This document shows, one piece after another, positions 1 to 10,032 of a stretch of 64,000 nt of DNA. Numbering within the stretch: the stretch's first letter is position 1; each line of letters begins with the position of its first letter. The stretch is from Chryseobacterium sp. JV274 (GTDB taxonomy: Bacteria > Bacteroidota > Bacteroidia > Flavobacteriales > Weeksellaceae), in the NCBI RefSeq assembly GCF_903969135.1, contig NZ_LR824569.1, positions 868,001 through 932,000 on the forward strand, read 5' to 3'. A model generated the notes under the pieces. The model made no database searches and had not been told where the DNA came from. It worked only from the letters and a program-made list of their open reading frames with translations. The translations under genes were made by a program, and so were the position numbers.

Positions 1-2255
1 ACGTTTACCGTATTTTCCAGTAAGAATCTCTTGATGAAGTAAATATCTTTTTCTCCATCATAATAAATACAGGTAATAGGTTGTGCAGGTCTCCATTTTT
101 CCAAAACCAGATATTCATCATCAAAACGGTTACCCAAATCAAAAGAAACAAGCTTTACTTCACCGTTTGTATTGATAGTCAGAATTTTGTCATCCCCTTT
201 GAAACTTCCAAGTAATGTTCCTCTTACATCAGCGTTCAGTCTTCTTACCGTATCATCAAACCAGATTTTTCTAGGTGCCAGAGTAGAAACTCCTTCTTCC
301 TTCATATCTACTTTCTTTACCGCATATTTTGTCACCAGGTTTCCTTTGGAATCACGTCCTTTGATGGCAAGTTCGGAGAAATTGATCTCCATTTTGTTCT
401 TTCTGATTCTTGGATTTGGCTTTAAAAGCACTGTTACTGTTTCTGCTTCACCATTAGGATTTGCCGAAAAATACAGTGTTTCGGAACCTTTTTTATCTGA
501 AGCTAACGGATAATCTGTATTTCTTGTCACTCCGGTTACCGAGAAACGTTTCATATAATATGGTCCTTCTCTTCCCTCCCGGTAGATCATATTATACACT
601 GTTCTTTTATCATTTTTCTTCCAGATGGCAACGTGCAGGATATCTTTTCCAACAAACGTTTTCGCCTCTACTTTTACCACTTTCATGCTTCCGTCTTTTC
701 TGAAAATAATGATATCATCAATGTCAGAGCAATCGAACAGATACTGGTCTTTCCTCAGGGATGTTCCGATAAAGCCTTCTTCAAAATTGGCATAGAACTT
801 TTCATTAGCCACCGCTACTTTTGTAGCATCAATGGTATCAAAAATTCTAAGCTCTGTCTTTCTCTGTTTCTCTTTACCGTACTTTTTCTGAATATTTAAA
901 TAATAATCGATGGCATAAGCGATCAGGTTGGCCAGGTGATATTTCACCTGTTCTATTTTACCTTCCAGTGATGCAATATTTTCTTTAAATTTATCTAAAT
1001 CGAATCTTGAAATTCTCTTGATTCTGATTTCAGTCAGTTTTAAGATATCCTCTTCAGTAACCGCTCTTAAAAGATGTTTGGTATGTGGTTTTAATCCGGC
1101 ATCAATCGTCTTTAACACATCTTCCCAGGTTTTCACCTCTTCAATATCGTGATAGATTCTATTTTCAATAAAAATTCTTTCCAGTGAAGAGAAATGCCAG
1201 CTTTCCTGAAGTTCGTGAAGTTCAATTTCAAGTTCCTTCTTCAATAATGACACCGTATGGTCCGTATTCATTTTCAGGATATCGGAAACATTCATGAACA
1301 TAGGTTTGTCACCTACAATCACACAGGCGTTCGGAGAGATTGTCACCTGACAGTCCGTGAATGCATACAGGGCATCAATTGTTTTATCCGGTGAAACATC
1401 ATTATGGATATGAATCAGGATTTCTACTTTATCTGAAGTATTATCCTCAATCTTTTTAATTTTGATTTTCCCTTTCTCATTGGCCTTTAAGATAGAATCA
1501 ATAAGGTCAGTTGTCGTTTTCGAGTAAGGAAGTTCGGAAATCACCAATGTATGTTTATCCGTTTGGGTAATTTTGGCTCTGGCTCTTACTTTTCCTCCTC
1601 TGTGCCCGTCATTATATTCTGAAACATCCAGATAACCGGCTGTTAAAAAGTCCGGATACAGCTCAAATCTCTTTCCTTTCAGATAAGCTACTGATGCGTT
1701 GATAAGCTCATTGAAGTTATGCGGAAGTATTTTTGTGGAAAGCCCTACTCCAATACCTTCTACTCCCTGTGCAAGAAGCAAGGGAAATTTTACCGGCAGG
1801 TCTACAGGTTCATTATTTCTTCCGTCGTAAGATTTGGTCCATTCTGTAGTTTTAGGATTAAAGACTACTTCCAGCGCAAAAGGAGTCAGCCTTGCTTCAA
1901 TATATCTTGCCGCAGCCGCAGAGTCTCCTGTATAAATATTCCCCCAGTTTCCCTGAGTATCTATCAGCAGTTCTTTCTGCCCTACCTGCACCATGGCATC
2001 TGTAATGGAAGCATCTCCGTGTGGGTGGTATTTCATGGTATTTCCCACGATGTTCGCCACTTTATTGTAACGGCCGTCTTCCAGTTCCCGCATAGAATGC
2101 ATAATTCTTCGCTGAACGGGTTTTAAACCGTCATACACCGAAGGGATAGCTCTGTCCAAAATTACATAGGAAGCATAATCCAGAAACCAGTCTTTATACA
2201 GACCGGAAACCTTCTTTAAACTTTCACCCTCATGCGAATATTCTTCTGTCGTCAT
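1..2255 (-). CDS. parC: DNA topoisomerase IV subunit A (ParC), 3' part outside window
   Basis: ParC is the DNA-cleaving and rejoining subunit of topoisomerase IV, which unlinks daughter chromosomes and relaxes supercoils. Translation from the ATG at 2255 gives the family N-terminus. The winged-helix quinolone-resistance region HPHGDASITDAM lies near residues 77-88, and the catalytic tyrosine is in the motif ARYIEARLT (Tyr about 118). About 751 codons are open to the left edge, so the C-terminal part is missing. The start overlaps the end of the preceding membrane-protein gene by 26 bases, and parE lies just upstream on the same strand, giving the order parE-orf-parC. ParC rather than GyrA is inferred from the ParE partner; the C-terminal GyrA box that would separate them is not visible. 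Confidence 0.93.
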   Translation of the reverse strand, partial: MTTEEYSHEGESLKKVSGLYKDWFLDYASYVILDRAIPSVYDGLKPVQRRIMHSMRELEDGRYNKVANIVGNTMKYHPHGDASITDAMVQVGQKELLIDTQGNWGNIYTGDSAAAARYIEARLTPFALEVVFNPKTTEWTKSYDGRNNEPVDLPVKFPLLLAQGVEGIGVGLSTKILPHNFNELINASVAYLKGKRFELYPDFLTAGYLDVSEYNDGHRGGKVRARAKITQTDKHTLVISELPYSKTTTDLIDSILKANEKGKIKIKKIEDNTSDKVEILIHIHNDVSPDKTIDALYAFTDCQVTISPNACVIVGDKPMFMNVSDILKMNTDHTVSLLKKELEIELHELQESWHFSSLERIFIENRIYHDIEEVKTWEDVLKTIDAGLKPHTKHLLRAVTEEDILKLTEIRIKRISRFDLDKFKENIASLEGKIEQVKYHLANLIAYAIDYYLNIQKKYGKEKQRKTELRIFDTIDATKVAVANEKFYANFEEGFIGTSLRKDQYLFDCSDIDDIIIFRKDGSMKVVKVEAKTFVGKDILHVAIWKKNDKRTVYNMIYREGREGPYYMKRFSVTGVTRNTDYPLASDKKGSETLYFSANPNGEAETVTVLLKPNPRIRKNKMEINFSELAIKGRDSKGNLVTKYAVKKVDMKEEGVSTLAPRKIWFDDTVRRLNADVRGTLLGSFKGDDKILTINTNGEVKLVSFDLGNRFDDEYLVLEKWRPAQPITCIYYDGEKDIYFIKRFLLENTVN

Positions 2256-2739
2256 CTGTTTTTTTGTCTTTATTCTCTTTATTAGCTTTTACTACTTTGT
2301 TTAAAGAGAGTTTTAAATCGTTTACTTCTTTTCTGTTCAAATAAGAGATCTGATATTTCAGTATAGTAGATCCATTATTCTTACTTGAAACGGTGATGTA
2401 TAATCTTTTGATAAATAAAATACTGACTACATCATATTTTATCAGCTTATATTTTGGAAATTCATCATGAAGAGGCTTGTTTAAAAAAGGAATAATATTC
2501 CTGTTTTTAAAGTTCAGAGCTTCTCCATCGCTGTCATATTCAAAAATCTGCCGTCCACAAATATAAAAGATAATCAGCATCATAATAGGAACAATAATCA
2601 GTAAATAACTTTCATCATCCAGCGCATTAAACCTATATTTATTAGCTATAAATACAATTACTCCAAGTACCATTATCATAAGAAGAAGGGTGCTTAAAAA
2701 GTTATAAACTGATGCTTTATTACGGTTACTTAGTCTCAT
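2230..2739 (-). CDS. Two-TM membrane protein between parE and parC
   Basis: I do not recognise this 169-residue protein. It has two clear hydrophobic segments, about residues 16-36 (LLLMIMVLGVIVFIANKY) and 46-63 (LLIIVPIMMLIIFYICG), followed by a soluble tail that ends in a strongly charged stretch rich in Lys and Asp. The pattern of two N-terminal helices and a PH-like cytosolic domain is reminiscent of small bacterial PH-domain membrane proteins, but this is only an impression. It lies between parE and parC on the same strand, 91 bp after parE, and overlaps the parC start by 26 bp, so it is probably co-transcribed with both. Nothing indicates a role in topology control. Confidence 0.75.
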   Translation of the reverse strand: MRLSNRNKASVYNFLSTLLLMIMVLGVIVFIANKYRFNALDDESYLLIIVPIMMLIIFYICGRQIFEYDSDGEALNFKNRNIIPFLNKPLHDEFPKYKLIKYDVVSILFIKRLYITVSSKNNGSTILKYQISYLNRKEVNDLKLSLNKVVKANKENKDKKTDDDRRIFA

Positions 2740-2830
2740 TTGATTTTTTTTGTTGTAAGTTTCCTAATCTCTTACTTCAAAATGTGTTTTTTTTGCCCTT
2801 CTGCATTGTTCTCAAGGAGAGTTTTAATAT

Positions 2831-4726
2831 TTAATTTTTCTGATTTTCTACTTCATCCAGAATTTCTTTTTTAGCGATATCAGTATCATCTTCCACAACA
2901 AGGTTTTCAAGAATGAAAGCTTGTCTGTCCGGAGTGTTTTTTCCCATATAAAACTCCAGAAGCTGTTCAATGGTTTGGTCTTTCCCCAATACCACAGGTT
3001 CCAATCTGATATCCTGACCTATAAAATTCTTGAATTCATCCGGAGAAATTTCTCCTAATCCCTTAAATCGTGTGATTTCAGGATTTTTCCCAAGATCATT
3101 TAATGCTTTTACTCTTTCAGCTTCTGAATAACAATATCTTGTTTCTTTCTTATTTCTTACCCTGAATAAAGGAGTCTGAAGAATATAAAGGTGTCCGTTT
3201 TTAATCAGATCCGGGAAGAACTGCAGGAAGAAAGTAATCATCAGCAAACGAATGTGCATCCCATCAACATCGGCATCGGTTGCAATAATCACCTGATTGT
3301 ATCTCAGGTCTTCCAGACTTTCTTCAATATTTAAAGCAGCCTGAAGAAGGTTAAATTCTTCATTTTCGTATACCACCTTCTTGGTAAGGCCATAGCAGTT
3401 CAATGGTTTACCTTTCAGTGAGAATACAGCCTGTGTTTCCACATCTCTGGATTTTGTGATAGATCCTGATGCAGAATCTCCCTCGGTAATGAAGATCTGA
3501 GTATCACCTTTTCTTTCGGCTTTCTGATCGTTATAATGCTGTCTGCAGTCACGAAGTTTTTTGTTGTGAAGAGAAACTTTCTTAGCTCTTTCTCTAGCCA
3601 GTTTCTGAATTCCGGAAAGTTCTTTTCTTTCTCTCTCAGAAATCAATATTTTTCTTTGGATGGCTTCCGCAATTTCCGGGTTCTTATGTAAGAAATTATC
3701 CAGTTTACTTTTTAGAAAATCAATGATAAATGTTCTTACGGTAGGTCCGTTCGGCCCCATATCATTAGATCCTAATTTTGTTTTGGTCTGGGATTCAAAA
3801 ACAGGTTCTTCTACATTGATGGAGATAGCGGCAATGATAGACTTTCTGATATCAGAAGCTTCAAAACTTTTATTAAAAAACTCACGGATTGTCTTCACAT
3901 AAGCTTCACGGAATGCATTAAGGTGGGTACCGCCCTGCGTGGTATTCTGTCCGTTTACGAATGAGAAATAGGTTTCCATCTGAGATTTGTCAGTATGGGT
4001 GATTGCCACTTCAATATCATCATCTTTTAAATGAACAATAGGATAAAGGGTTTCACTTTCCAGTTCTTCTTCAAGGAGATCTTTAAGACCATTTTCAGAG
4101 AAATAGGTCTCTCCGTTGAAAAGAATTTTAAGCCCTGGATTCAGGTATGCATAATTTCGGAGCATTCTTTCGATATACTCTTTTCTGTATTTGAAATGCA
4201 GGAATATATCACCATCCGGAATGAAAGAAATTTCAGTACCGTTTCTGTCTGAAGTCTCTTTTTCTTCAAAGTTCTCTTTGATAAGTCCCTGGGAGAATTC
4301 TGCGGCTTTCATTTTCCCGTCACGGAAAGAACGTACTCTGAAATACTCAGAGAGCGCATTTACCGCTTTAGTACCTACCCCATTTAATCCTACAGATTTT
4401 TTAAATGCTTTACTGTCGTATTTACCTCCGGTATTCATTTTGGAAACAGCATCTACTACTTTTCCCAATGGGATTCCACGTCCAAAGTCACGAATTGTAA
4501 CTTTTCCGTCATCCACTTTTATTTCGATTCTTTTACCTGATCTCATCCTGAACTCATCAATGGAGTTATCCAGGATTTCTTTAAGCAGAATATAAATACC
4601 GTCATCCGCGGAAGATCCGTCACCAAGCTTCCCAATGTACATGCCGGGACGCAGACGGATATGTTCCTGCCAATCGAGGGTTCTAATATTATCTTCTGAA
4701 TAGGTTGGATTTATTTCTTGTGACAT
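2831..4726 (-). CDS. parE: DNA topoisomerase IV subunit B (ParE)
   Basis: ParE is the ATPase subunit of topoisomerase IV. The 631-residue product has the GHKL ATPase fold: [10 protein letters not shown] (N box), GRGIPLG, and the lid region around [14 protein letters not shown]. The C-terminal TOPRIM metal-binding motifs follow: [10 protein letters not shown] and [12 protein letters not shown]. The short B-subunit length and the lack of a long TOPRIM insertion fit flavobacterial ParE/GyrB-like proteins. The frame stays open 36 codons further upstream, but those residues are hydrophobic and unlike the family, so [10 protein letters not shown] at 4726 is taken as the start. It heads the parE-orf-parC operon and is divergent from the sensor kinase gene, with 140 bp between the starts. 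Confidence 0.95.
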   Translation of the reverse strand: MSQEINPTYSEDNIRTLDWQEHIRLRPGMYIGKLGDGSSADDGIYILLKEILDNSIDEFRMRSGKRIEIKVDDGKVTIRDFGRGIPLGKVVDAVSKMNTGGKYDSKAFKKSVGLNGVGTKAVNALSEYFRVRSFRDGKMKAAEFSQGLIKENFEEKETSDRNGTEISFIPDGDIFLHFKYRKEYIERMLRNYAYLNPGLKILFNGETYFSENGLKDLLEEELESETLYPIVHLKDDDIEVAITHTDKSQMETYFSFVNGQNTTQGGTHLNAFREAYVKTIREFFNKSFEASDIRKSIIAAISINVEEPVFESQTKTKLGSNDMGPNGPTVRTFIIDFLKSKLDNFLHKNPEIAEAIQRKILISERERKELSGIQKLARERAKKVSLHNKKLRDCRQHYNDQKAERKGDTQIFITEGDSASGSITKSRDVETQAVFSLKGKPLNCYGLTKKVVYENEEFNLLQAALNIEESLEDLRYNQVIIATDADVDGMHIRLLMITFFLQFFPDLIKNGHLYILQTPLFRVRNKKETRYCYSEAERVKALNDLGKNPEITRFKGLGEISPDEFKNFIGQDIRLEPVVLGKDQTIEQLLEFYMGKNTPDRQAFILENLVVEDDTDIAKKEILDEVENQKN

Positions 4727-4866
4727 ATATGATTTCAGCAAACATACAAAAGTACAAAATTGTATAAAATTATCCGAATTTTTCAGTTTGTTTTTTAAAG
4801 ATTTCCCCAAAAAAATTGCAGTATTATCAATCAAATTATATAATTTTCACAATTATTCTACTAAAT

Positions 4867-7803
4867 GTGAAAAAAATTATAATCTCTTGTTTATTTTTCT
4901 TCATTTTACTGGCTGTTTCATTATGTAATGCTCAAATTCCCGGGATGGTACATTATAATGAAGGAGACGGTCTCAACAGCTCATATACCTATGGATTGAA
5001 TCAGGATGAAAATGGATTCATCTACCTGGGAAGCGACACTGGCTTTTTCAGGTTTGACGGAGCAGAATTTAAGCAGTTCGGAAGTAAAAACGGGCTCAAG
5101 AACATTGAGATCCTGGACTGTTTTCCAATTCCGGACAACGAAATGTTTATTATTTCTTTCCTGAATGATTTTGCATATCTGAAGAAAGGCAAAATCATCA
5201 ACTCAGACCGCAATCCGGAGTTGAAAAAAATAAAGTTTACTTATACTACACTCAGCCATATCAACGGAAATACGGTCTATCTGTATGAGGGAGACAATCC
5301 CAAAAACATATTAGTTTACAAGAACGAAAAAATCACGACAATACCTATTTTTATCCATCAGAATGCTTCGGATAATTATTTTACTTTCGGATTGAATATG
5401 GCAAACGGAAACCTTTATATTTCTGATAGATATAAAAAAAAGAATCTCGAAGTCTATAATGTTTTCACCCGAAAAAAAACAGTCTGCAATATTTCTATCG
5501 AAAAAAATACAATGGTAACAAGGAAGGGAGATTTTTTTATTTTAAAAAACGGAAGAAAGATTGATATATACAGAGTTTATCATCAGTTCCATTTCAAAAA
5601 AATTGCTTCCTATACAGCTCCCGAAAACATACACCGTCTGGCCATTGATAAAAACTCCCGGATCTGGGCCTGTCTTGAAAATGGTGGTGTTTTATATTTC
5701 AAAAATCCTTTCATGGAAACAGAAGGCTTATCAAATCCTATCCGATTGATGGATGGCTACATTATCCATGATGTACTGACAGATAAAGATAACAATCTTT
5801 GGTTTTCTACCAGAAACAATGGCCTTTTCTTTATTTCGGACCTGTTTTTCAGAAATTATATTCATTTTCCTGTGAAGAACAATTCATCTCATATCACGGC
5901 TATTGCAAAAAACGGAAACAGGATCTATCTCGGTTATAATGAAGCCAAAGGCGGTATTTATCATAACGGAGTCATCACGGACCTTCATTTGGGAGAAAAC
6001 TCTCAAATGGAGAACAAAGCCATTTTGTCTGATGGAAATACAATCATCTTCGGACTTTCCAGAAATCCGGTACGGTATAATACAGTAACAGGAGAAAAAC
6101 AGGTCCTGAAGGAAAATGTCATTAAAAACATGGTTCCCTATACTTCGGGATCTGCACTTTTCTGTACTCTGGAAGGTCTTATTGCCTATAATCACCATAA
6201 AGGATCCTACGAAAAGCTGATGATGGGCAACCGGATTTATACTGCACTACCTTATACCCAGGACAGCATCTTTGCCGGAACATTTAAAGACCTCTATAAG
6301 CTGAATACCGCTACAAAAAAGAAAAGGCTGTTTCTGGAGGGATATTATTTTACAGACATTAAAAAGCTCAGTGATAATCTGTATGCAGGTGCAACCAATC
6401 TTAACGGAATTATTTTGTTTAATAATTCCAGAGTGATCAAAAAAATTATGGAAAGCGACGGTCTTCCGACAAGACAGATCAAAAAAATAGAAATAGAGAA
6501 TGAAAAGGTTTTCTGGGCAAGTACCAATTACGGTCTCAGCAGAATTGAATTTAAAGATAAAAAATTAAAAATCAATAATTTCACCCATACAGATGGTCTT
6601 CCCTCAAATGTTGTTGCAGGATGTATTATTTCCGGAGATACCGTTTATGCAGGTACATCAAAAGGTATGGGTATTCTCTCTATTAAAAACCTTTTGAGCC
6701 AGCAGAAATCTGTTCATAAAAAAGTAATCATTAATTCTGTAAAGATCGGGAATAATCTCTTTTATGATCCTGGCCAGCCACTGGAAGGCAAGACTCCGGA
6801 TAACAGCCTGACTTTTAATGTAAGTTTTCCGGATTTTGCTTCACAAGGGCAAATCAGCTACCAGTATAAAGTTGAAGGACTAAGTGAAGACTGGCAAACC
6901 GGCAGTTCCCCGAATATTACTTTCAACTCTATTCCACCAGGGGATTATACTTTTAAAGTTTTCGGATTGGGTTACAACGGGAGAAAGTCGTATGTCTCTA
7001 CCGATCTTCATTTTGAAATCAAACCTGCATTCTGGCAAACGTGGTGGTTTAAACTGCTTCTTGTCTTCATTGGAGCTGCTGCATTATCTATGCTGATCAC
7101 ATTTTATTTTCAGAAAAAGAGAAATAAAAAACTGGAGACTTTATATTATGAAAAGAAAATTGCAGAGCTGGAACTTCAGGCCATTAAAGCACAGATTAAC
7201 CCGCATTTTATTTATAACTGTCTCAATTCCATTCATTTTTTACTGTATAAAAAAGATTATTATGAAGCGGAGAACTACCTTAATACCTTTTCTGTAATGA
7301 TCCGGAAAACGCTTCATTATTCCGAAAAAACCTTCATGCCCATAAAAGAAGAAGCAGAATACCTGTCTTTATACCTGAATATGGAAAAACTGCGCCTGAA
7401 AGATCTTTTTGATTATAAAATTACCGTTTCTGAAAATGTAAATGAAAGCTGGACTGTTCCTTCACTCCTCATTCAGCCTTTTGTAGAAAATGCCATAAAA
7501 CACGGTATAGCGAATCTTCAGGACAGAAAAGGAAACATTGAAGTGTTGTTTCAATATACAGGAACAGCTCTCTGTGTGATTGTTGAAGACAACGGTGTGG
7601 GCATTGGAAAGAAGCTTCATTCTAATGCAAATTCTTTTGGAGTAAAATTATCTGAAAAGAGAATTGAAACATTCAGACAGCTTTTTGATACTAATATCAT
7701 ATTAGAAATAACCGATCTTCAGGAGAAAGAGAAAAGACCGGGAACTCAAATCACACTTTATATTACACCTTATGAAAACCAAAATACAGGCATACATCAT
7801 TGA
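4867..7803 (+). CDS. LytS-type sensor histidine kinase with beta-propeller sensor
   Basis: A membrane sensor kinase of about 978 residues. An N-terminal signal sequence (IIISCLFFFILLAVSLCNAQ) precedes a large periplasmic two-component-regulator propeller region with repeats such as GFIYLGSDTGFFRFDG and NNLWFSTRNNGLFFI. A Y_Y_Y-type beta-sandwich (YQYKVEGLSEDW, PPGDYTFKVFGLG) and one transmembrane helix (WWFKLLLVFIGAAALSMLIT, about residues 726-746) follow. The cytoplasmic His_kinase domain has the phosphoacceptor motif QINPHFIYNCLNS (His about 780), and the ATP-binding motifs ENAIKHGI and EDNGVGIG come last. The GTG at 4867, giving (M)KKIIISCLFF, puts the signal peptide at the N-terminus; an ATG-initiated form 17 codons upstream is possible. 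The stop codon overlaps the response regulator gene by 32 bp, so the two form an operon. The ligand is unknown. Confidence 0.92.
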   Translation: MKKIIISCLFFFILLAVSLCNAQIPGMVHYNEGDGLNSSYTYGLNQDENGFIYLGSDTGFFRFDGAEFKQFGSKNGLKNIEILDCFPIPDNEMFIISFLNDFAYLKKGKIINSDRNPELKKIKFTYTTLSHINGNTVYLYEGDNPKNILVYKNEKITTIPIFIHQNASDNYFTFGLNMANGNLYISDRYKKKNLEVYNVFTRKKTVCNISIEKNTMVTRKGDFFILKNGRKIDIYRVYHQFHFKKIASYTAPENIHRLAIDKNSRIWACLENGGVLYFKNPFMETEGLSNPIRLMDGYIIHDVLTDKDNNLWFSTRNNGLFFISDLFFRNYIHFPVKNNSSHITAIAKNGNRIYLGYNEAKGGIYHNGVITDLHLGENSQMENKAILSDGNTIIFGLSRNPVRYNTVTGEKQVLKENVIKNMVPYTSGSALFCTLEGLIAYNHHKGSYEKLMMGNRIYTALPYTQDSIFAGTFKDLYKLNTATKKKRLFLEGYYFTDIKKLSDNLYAGATNLNGIILFNNSRVIKKIMESDGLPTRQIKKIEIENEKVFWASTNYGLSRIEFKDKKLKINNFTHTDGLPSNVVAGCIISGDTVYAGTSKGMGILSIKNLLSQQKSVHKKVIINSVKIGNNLFYDPGQPLEGKTPDNSLTFNVSFPDFASQGQISYQYKVEGLSEDWQTGSSPNITFNSIPPGDYTFKVFGLGYNGRKSYVSTDLHFEIKPAFWQTWWFKLLLVFIGAAALSMLITFYFQKKRNKKLETLYYEKKIAELELQAIKAQINPHFIYNCLNSIHFLLYKKDYYEAENYLNTFSVMIRKTLHYSEKTFMPIKEEAEYLSLYLNMEKLRLKDLFDYKITVSENVNESWTVPSLLIQPFVENAIKHGIANLQDRKGNIEVLFQYTGTALCVIVEDNGVGIGKKLHSNANSFGVKLSEKRIETFRQLFDTNIILEITDLQEKEKRPGTQITLYITPYENQNTGIHH

Positions 7804-8497
7804 TGACGAGCAGGATGGAAGAGATTATATCTCCCTGCTGCTGGAGAATGAATTTCCAGAAATAGAGAACACCCACCAGGCAGCCAGTGTAGAGGAAGCC
7901 TATATTTATCTTTCCAAAAACTCACCAGACATTCTTTTTCTGGATGTTCAGCTGAAAGACGGAACTGCATTTGATCTTCTTTCAAAGTTCAGAGAAGTTG
8001 ATTCAAAGATTATTTTCATTACAGCTTTTGAAAATTTTGCGATTCAGGCCATTAAAAACGGAGCTGCCGATTACCTTTTGAAACCCATCAAAAAAATGGA
8101 GTTCATCATTGCCGTGAATAAAGTACTGGAAAGCATCAGAAAAAGTAAAAATACAGTAAGTCTTCAAAATAATAAGATCAGCCTTCCAACACTGCAGGGA
8201 TTTAAACTCACAGATATCAGTGAAATTATTCGCTGTGAGGCAGATTCCAGCTATACCACATTTTATTTCACAGATAAGAGCAAGATCATTGTTTCCAAAA
8301 CACTCCACGAGTTTGAAGAACAGCTTTCAAAATATAGTTTTTTCAGGATCCATCATAAACATCTGATCAATCTGTCTCATCTTAAAGAATACATCAAAGG
8401 AAAAGGCGGCCAGGTAGTGATGGCAGATCATTCTGTATTGGATGTTTCTGTCCGCAAAAAAAATGATTTCCTTCACCGGATAGGATATCTTGATTAA
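7772..8497 (+). CDS. LytTR-family response regulator
   Basis: The cognate response regulator of the upstream kinase, 241 residues. The receiver domain carries the acidic pocket IIDDE (Asp11/Asp12), phosphoacceptor Asp58 in DILFLDVQL, a conserved Thr in IFITAF, and the Lys in DYLLKP. The C-terminal half is a LytTR DNA-binding domain, with EIIRCEADSSYTTFYF and FFRIHHKHLINLSHLKEY as typical motifs. The first 32 bases are inside the kinase gene, which suggests translational coupling. The neighbouring downstream gene on the same strand encodes a T9SS cargo protein 208 bp away. It could be a target but nothing in the sequence proves this. Confidence 0.94.
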   Translation: MKTKIQAYIIDDEQDGRDYISLLLENEFPEIENTHQAASVEEAYIYLSKNSPDILFLDVQLKDGTAFDLLSKFREVDSKIIFITAFENFAIQAIKNGAADYLLKPIKKMEFIIAVNKVLESIRKSKNTVSLQNNKISLPTLQGFKLTDISEIIRCEADSSYTTFYFTDKSKIIVSKTLHEFEEQLSKYSFFRIHHKHLINLSHLKEYIKGKGGQVVMADHSVLDVSVRKKNDFLHRIGYLD

Positions 8498-8705
8498 AAA
8501 ATAACTCAAGGCCCATCGAAAACTAAAATTACTATTCAACTACAATTAAATACAACTTACTGACACTTACTAGGATAACAAATACACTTATCAACCGGTA
8601 TTACCGAACGCCTTAATATCATAATACCTTTACCAGAAGTCAATACACAAAATTTAATTCTAAAGTTTTTTGTTGATTTTTGATCTATAAAATCAATGCT
8701 GTATT

Positions 8706-9929
8706 ATGATAAAAGCTTACATTTTTACCATCTGCATTTTTCTGGGCGGTCTGCTTTTCAAAGCACAGGCACCCTGCTCAGATTTTAATTCATCTACCTT
8801 GCCTGCCGGAAACTGGGTTCATGCTCCTTATCCTAATGGCAATGTAACCGTTTCAAGCGGCACTCCCAATGCTCTGGATGGTTCTCAGTTTCTAAAACTA
8901 ATTGATGACTCCGGAGGTTCAAGACTTGTCAATACCGTAGATTTTAAAAATCTGGGGCAACGGTTTCCGGGGCAATGTTTATTTTTTGATTTCTATCTTG
9001 AAAATGATGGAACTTTTAATGGGTCTCCGCCCATACATCCAGCCATTCACATTATGTCCGGCAGCAAAATAATCACGTTTGTCGCCAATATCACCGTAAC
9101 TGAAGGAAGCGGATGGGTACGGGTACGGGCTCCCATTGCCAATTGCAGCGGCTCTGTTCTGCCTTCCAATTCTGAAGGAACCTGGACAATGGATCCCAGC
9201 AGCGGTACAACCTGTATAGACTTCAACAACATCATCAATAATTCAACTGCTGTAATGATTACTCCCGATTATACATCAAATCCCTCTGAAATAGTATGGT
9301 ATGACAACATCTGTGTAAAACCATGTGCTGACTGTGACCCGAATTTCAAACTTGAAACCTCATTCAGTTCTACAAGCAATACTGCAACAGCCAAGGTATT
9401 TTTAGACAGCTATAATCCTCCTAACAATTATTCTGTAAACTGGGGAGATGGAACACCGCTTACTGATCATATGACTTCACACACTTATAATACCCCCGGT
9501 TCATACACGGTATGTGTCATTCAATCTGATAGCAAAGGTTTAAAAAAATGCAGCACCTGCATTACATTTTGTTATTCAAGAAAAGTAATTTTAAAAGAAA
9601 CTGACAACACAGGTCTCCGCAGTGAACATCCTGATCTGGAAGCCATTTCGAAAGAGGAGCTTCAGGCGGCCAGAAAAAGAGATATTTCTTTGGTTCCGAA
9701 TCCTGCCAAAAATTATGTGGATGTACAGACATCTCTTTCAAAGAAGGAAAAAGCAGCCGTAAGAATTATTGACAGCTCAGGAAAAACAGTATTAGAAAAG
9801 TCTGAAAATCTCAATAGTGGAAACCAAAACATCAGATTGAATACTGAAAAGCTGATCCAGGGAACTTATATTGTTGAACTCACATCTGAAGGAAAAACCG
9901 GTTCACAAAAACTAATAATCTCCAAATAA
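8706..9929 (+). CDS. Secreted PKD-domain protein with T9SS type-A sorting domain
   Basis: A 407-residue exported protein. The signal peptide is about residues 1-22 (AYIFTICIFLGGLLFKAQA). A Cys-containing lectin/carbohydrate-binding-like beta domain follows: CSDFNSSTLPAGNW opens it and VWYDNICVKPC closes it. A PKD domain comes next (VNWGDGTPLTDH, HTYNTPGSYTVCV). The last about 75 residues are a T9SS type-A sorting domain, with SLVPNPAKNYVDV, a central GKTVLEKSE strand and the terminal QKLIISK. It is therefore predicted to cross the outer membrane by the type IX system and be surface-anchored or released. The natural ligand cannot be read from the sequence. It stands alone and ends in its own intrinsic terminator. 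Confidence 0.88.
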   Translation: MIKAYIFTICIFLGGLLFKAQAPCSDFNSSTLPAGNWVHAPYPNGNVTVSSGTPNALDGSQFLKLIDDSGGSRLVNTVDFKNLGQRFPGQCLFFDFYLENDGTFNGSPPIHPAIHIMSGSKIITFVANITVTEGSGWVRVRAPIANCSGSVLPSNSEGTWTMDPSSGTTCIDFNNIINNSTAVMITPDYTSNPSEIVWYDNICVKPCADCDPNFKLETSFSSTSNTATAKVFLDSYNPPNNYSVNWGDGTPLTDHMTSHTYNTPGSYTVCVIQSDSKGLKKCSTCITFCYSRKVILKETDNTGLRSEHPDLEAISKEELQAARKRDISLVPNPAKNYVDVQTSLSKKEKAAVRIIDSSGKTVLEKSENLNSGNQNIRLNTEKLIQGTYIVELTSEGKTGSQKLIISK

Positions 9930-9958
9930 ATAGCCAAGAAAACAATAACCAAAATACG

Positions 9959-9996
9959 GTCTCAAAAGTCAAACAATTTAACTTTTGAGACTGTCT
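9959..9996 (+). terminator. Intrinsic terminator after the PKD/T9SS gene
   Basis: Perfect 11-bp inverted repeat GTCTCAAAAGT / ACTTTTGAGAC (9959-9969 and 9981-9991) with an 11-nt loop, 30 bp after the stop codon. The downstream T tract is weak. Confidence 0.6.
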
Positions 9997-10032
9997 CTTT
10001 CCATCCCTCAATCATTTGTAAGGGGTAAATAT

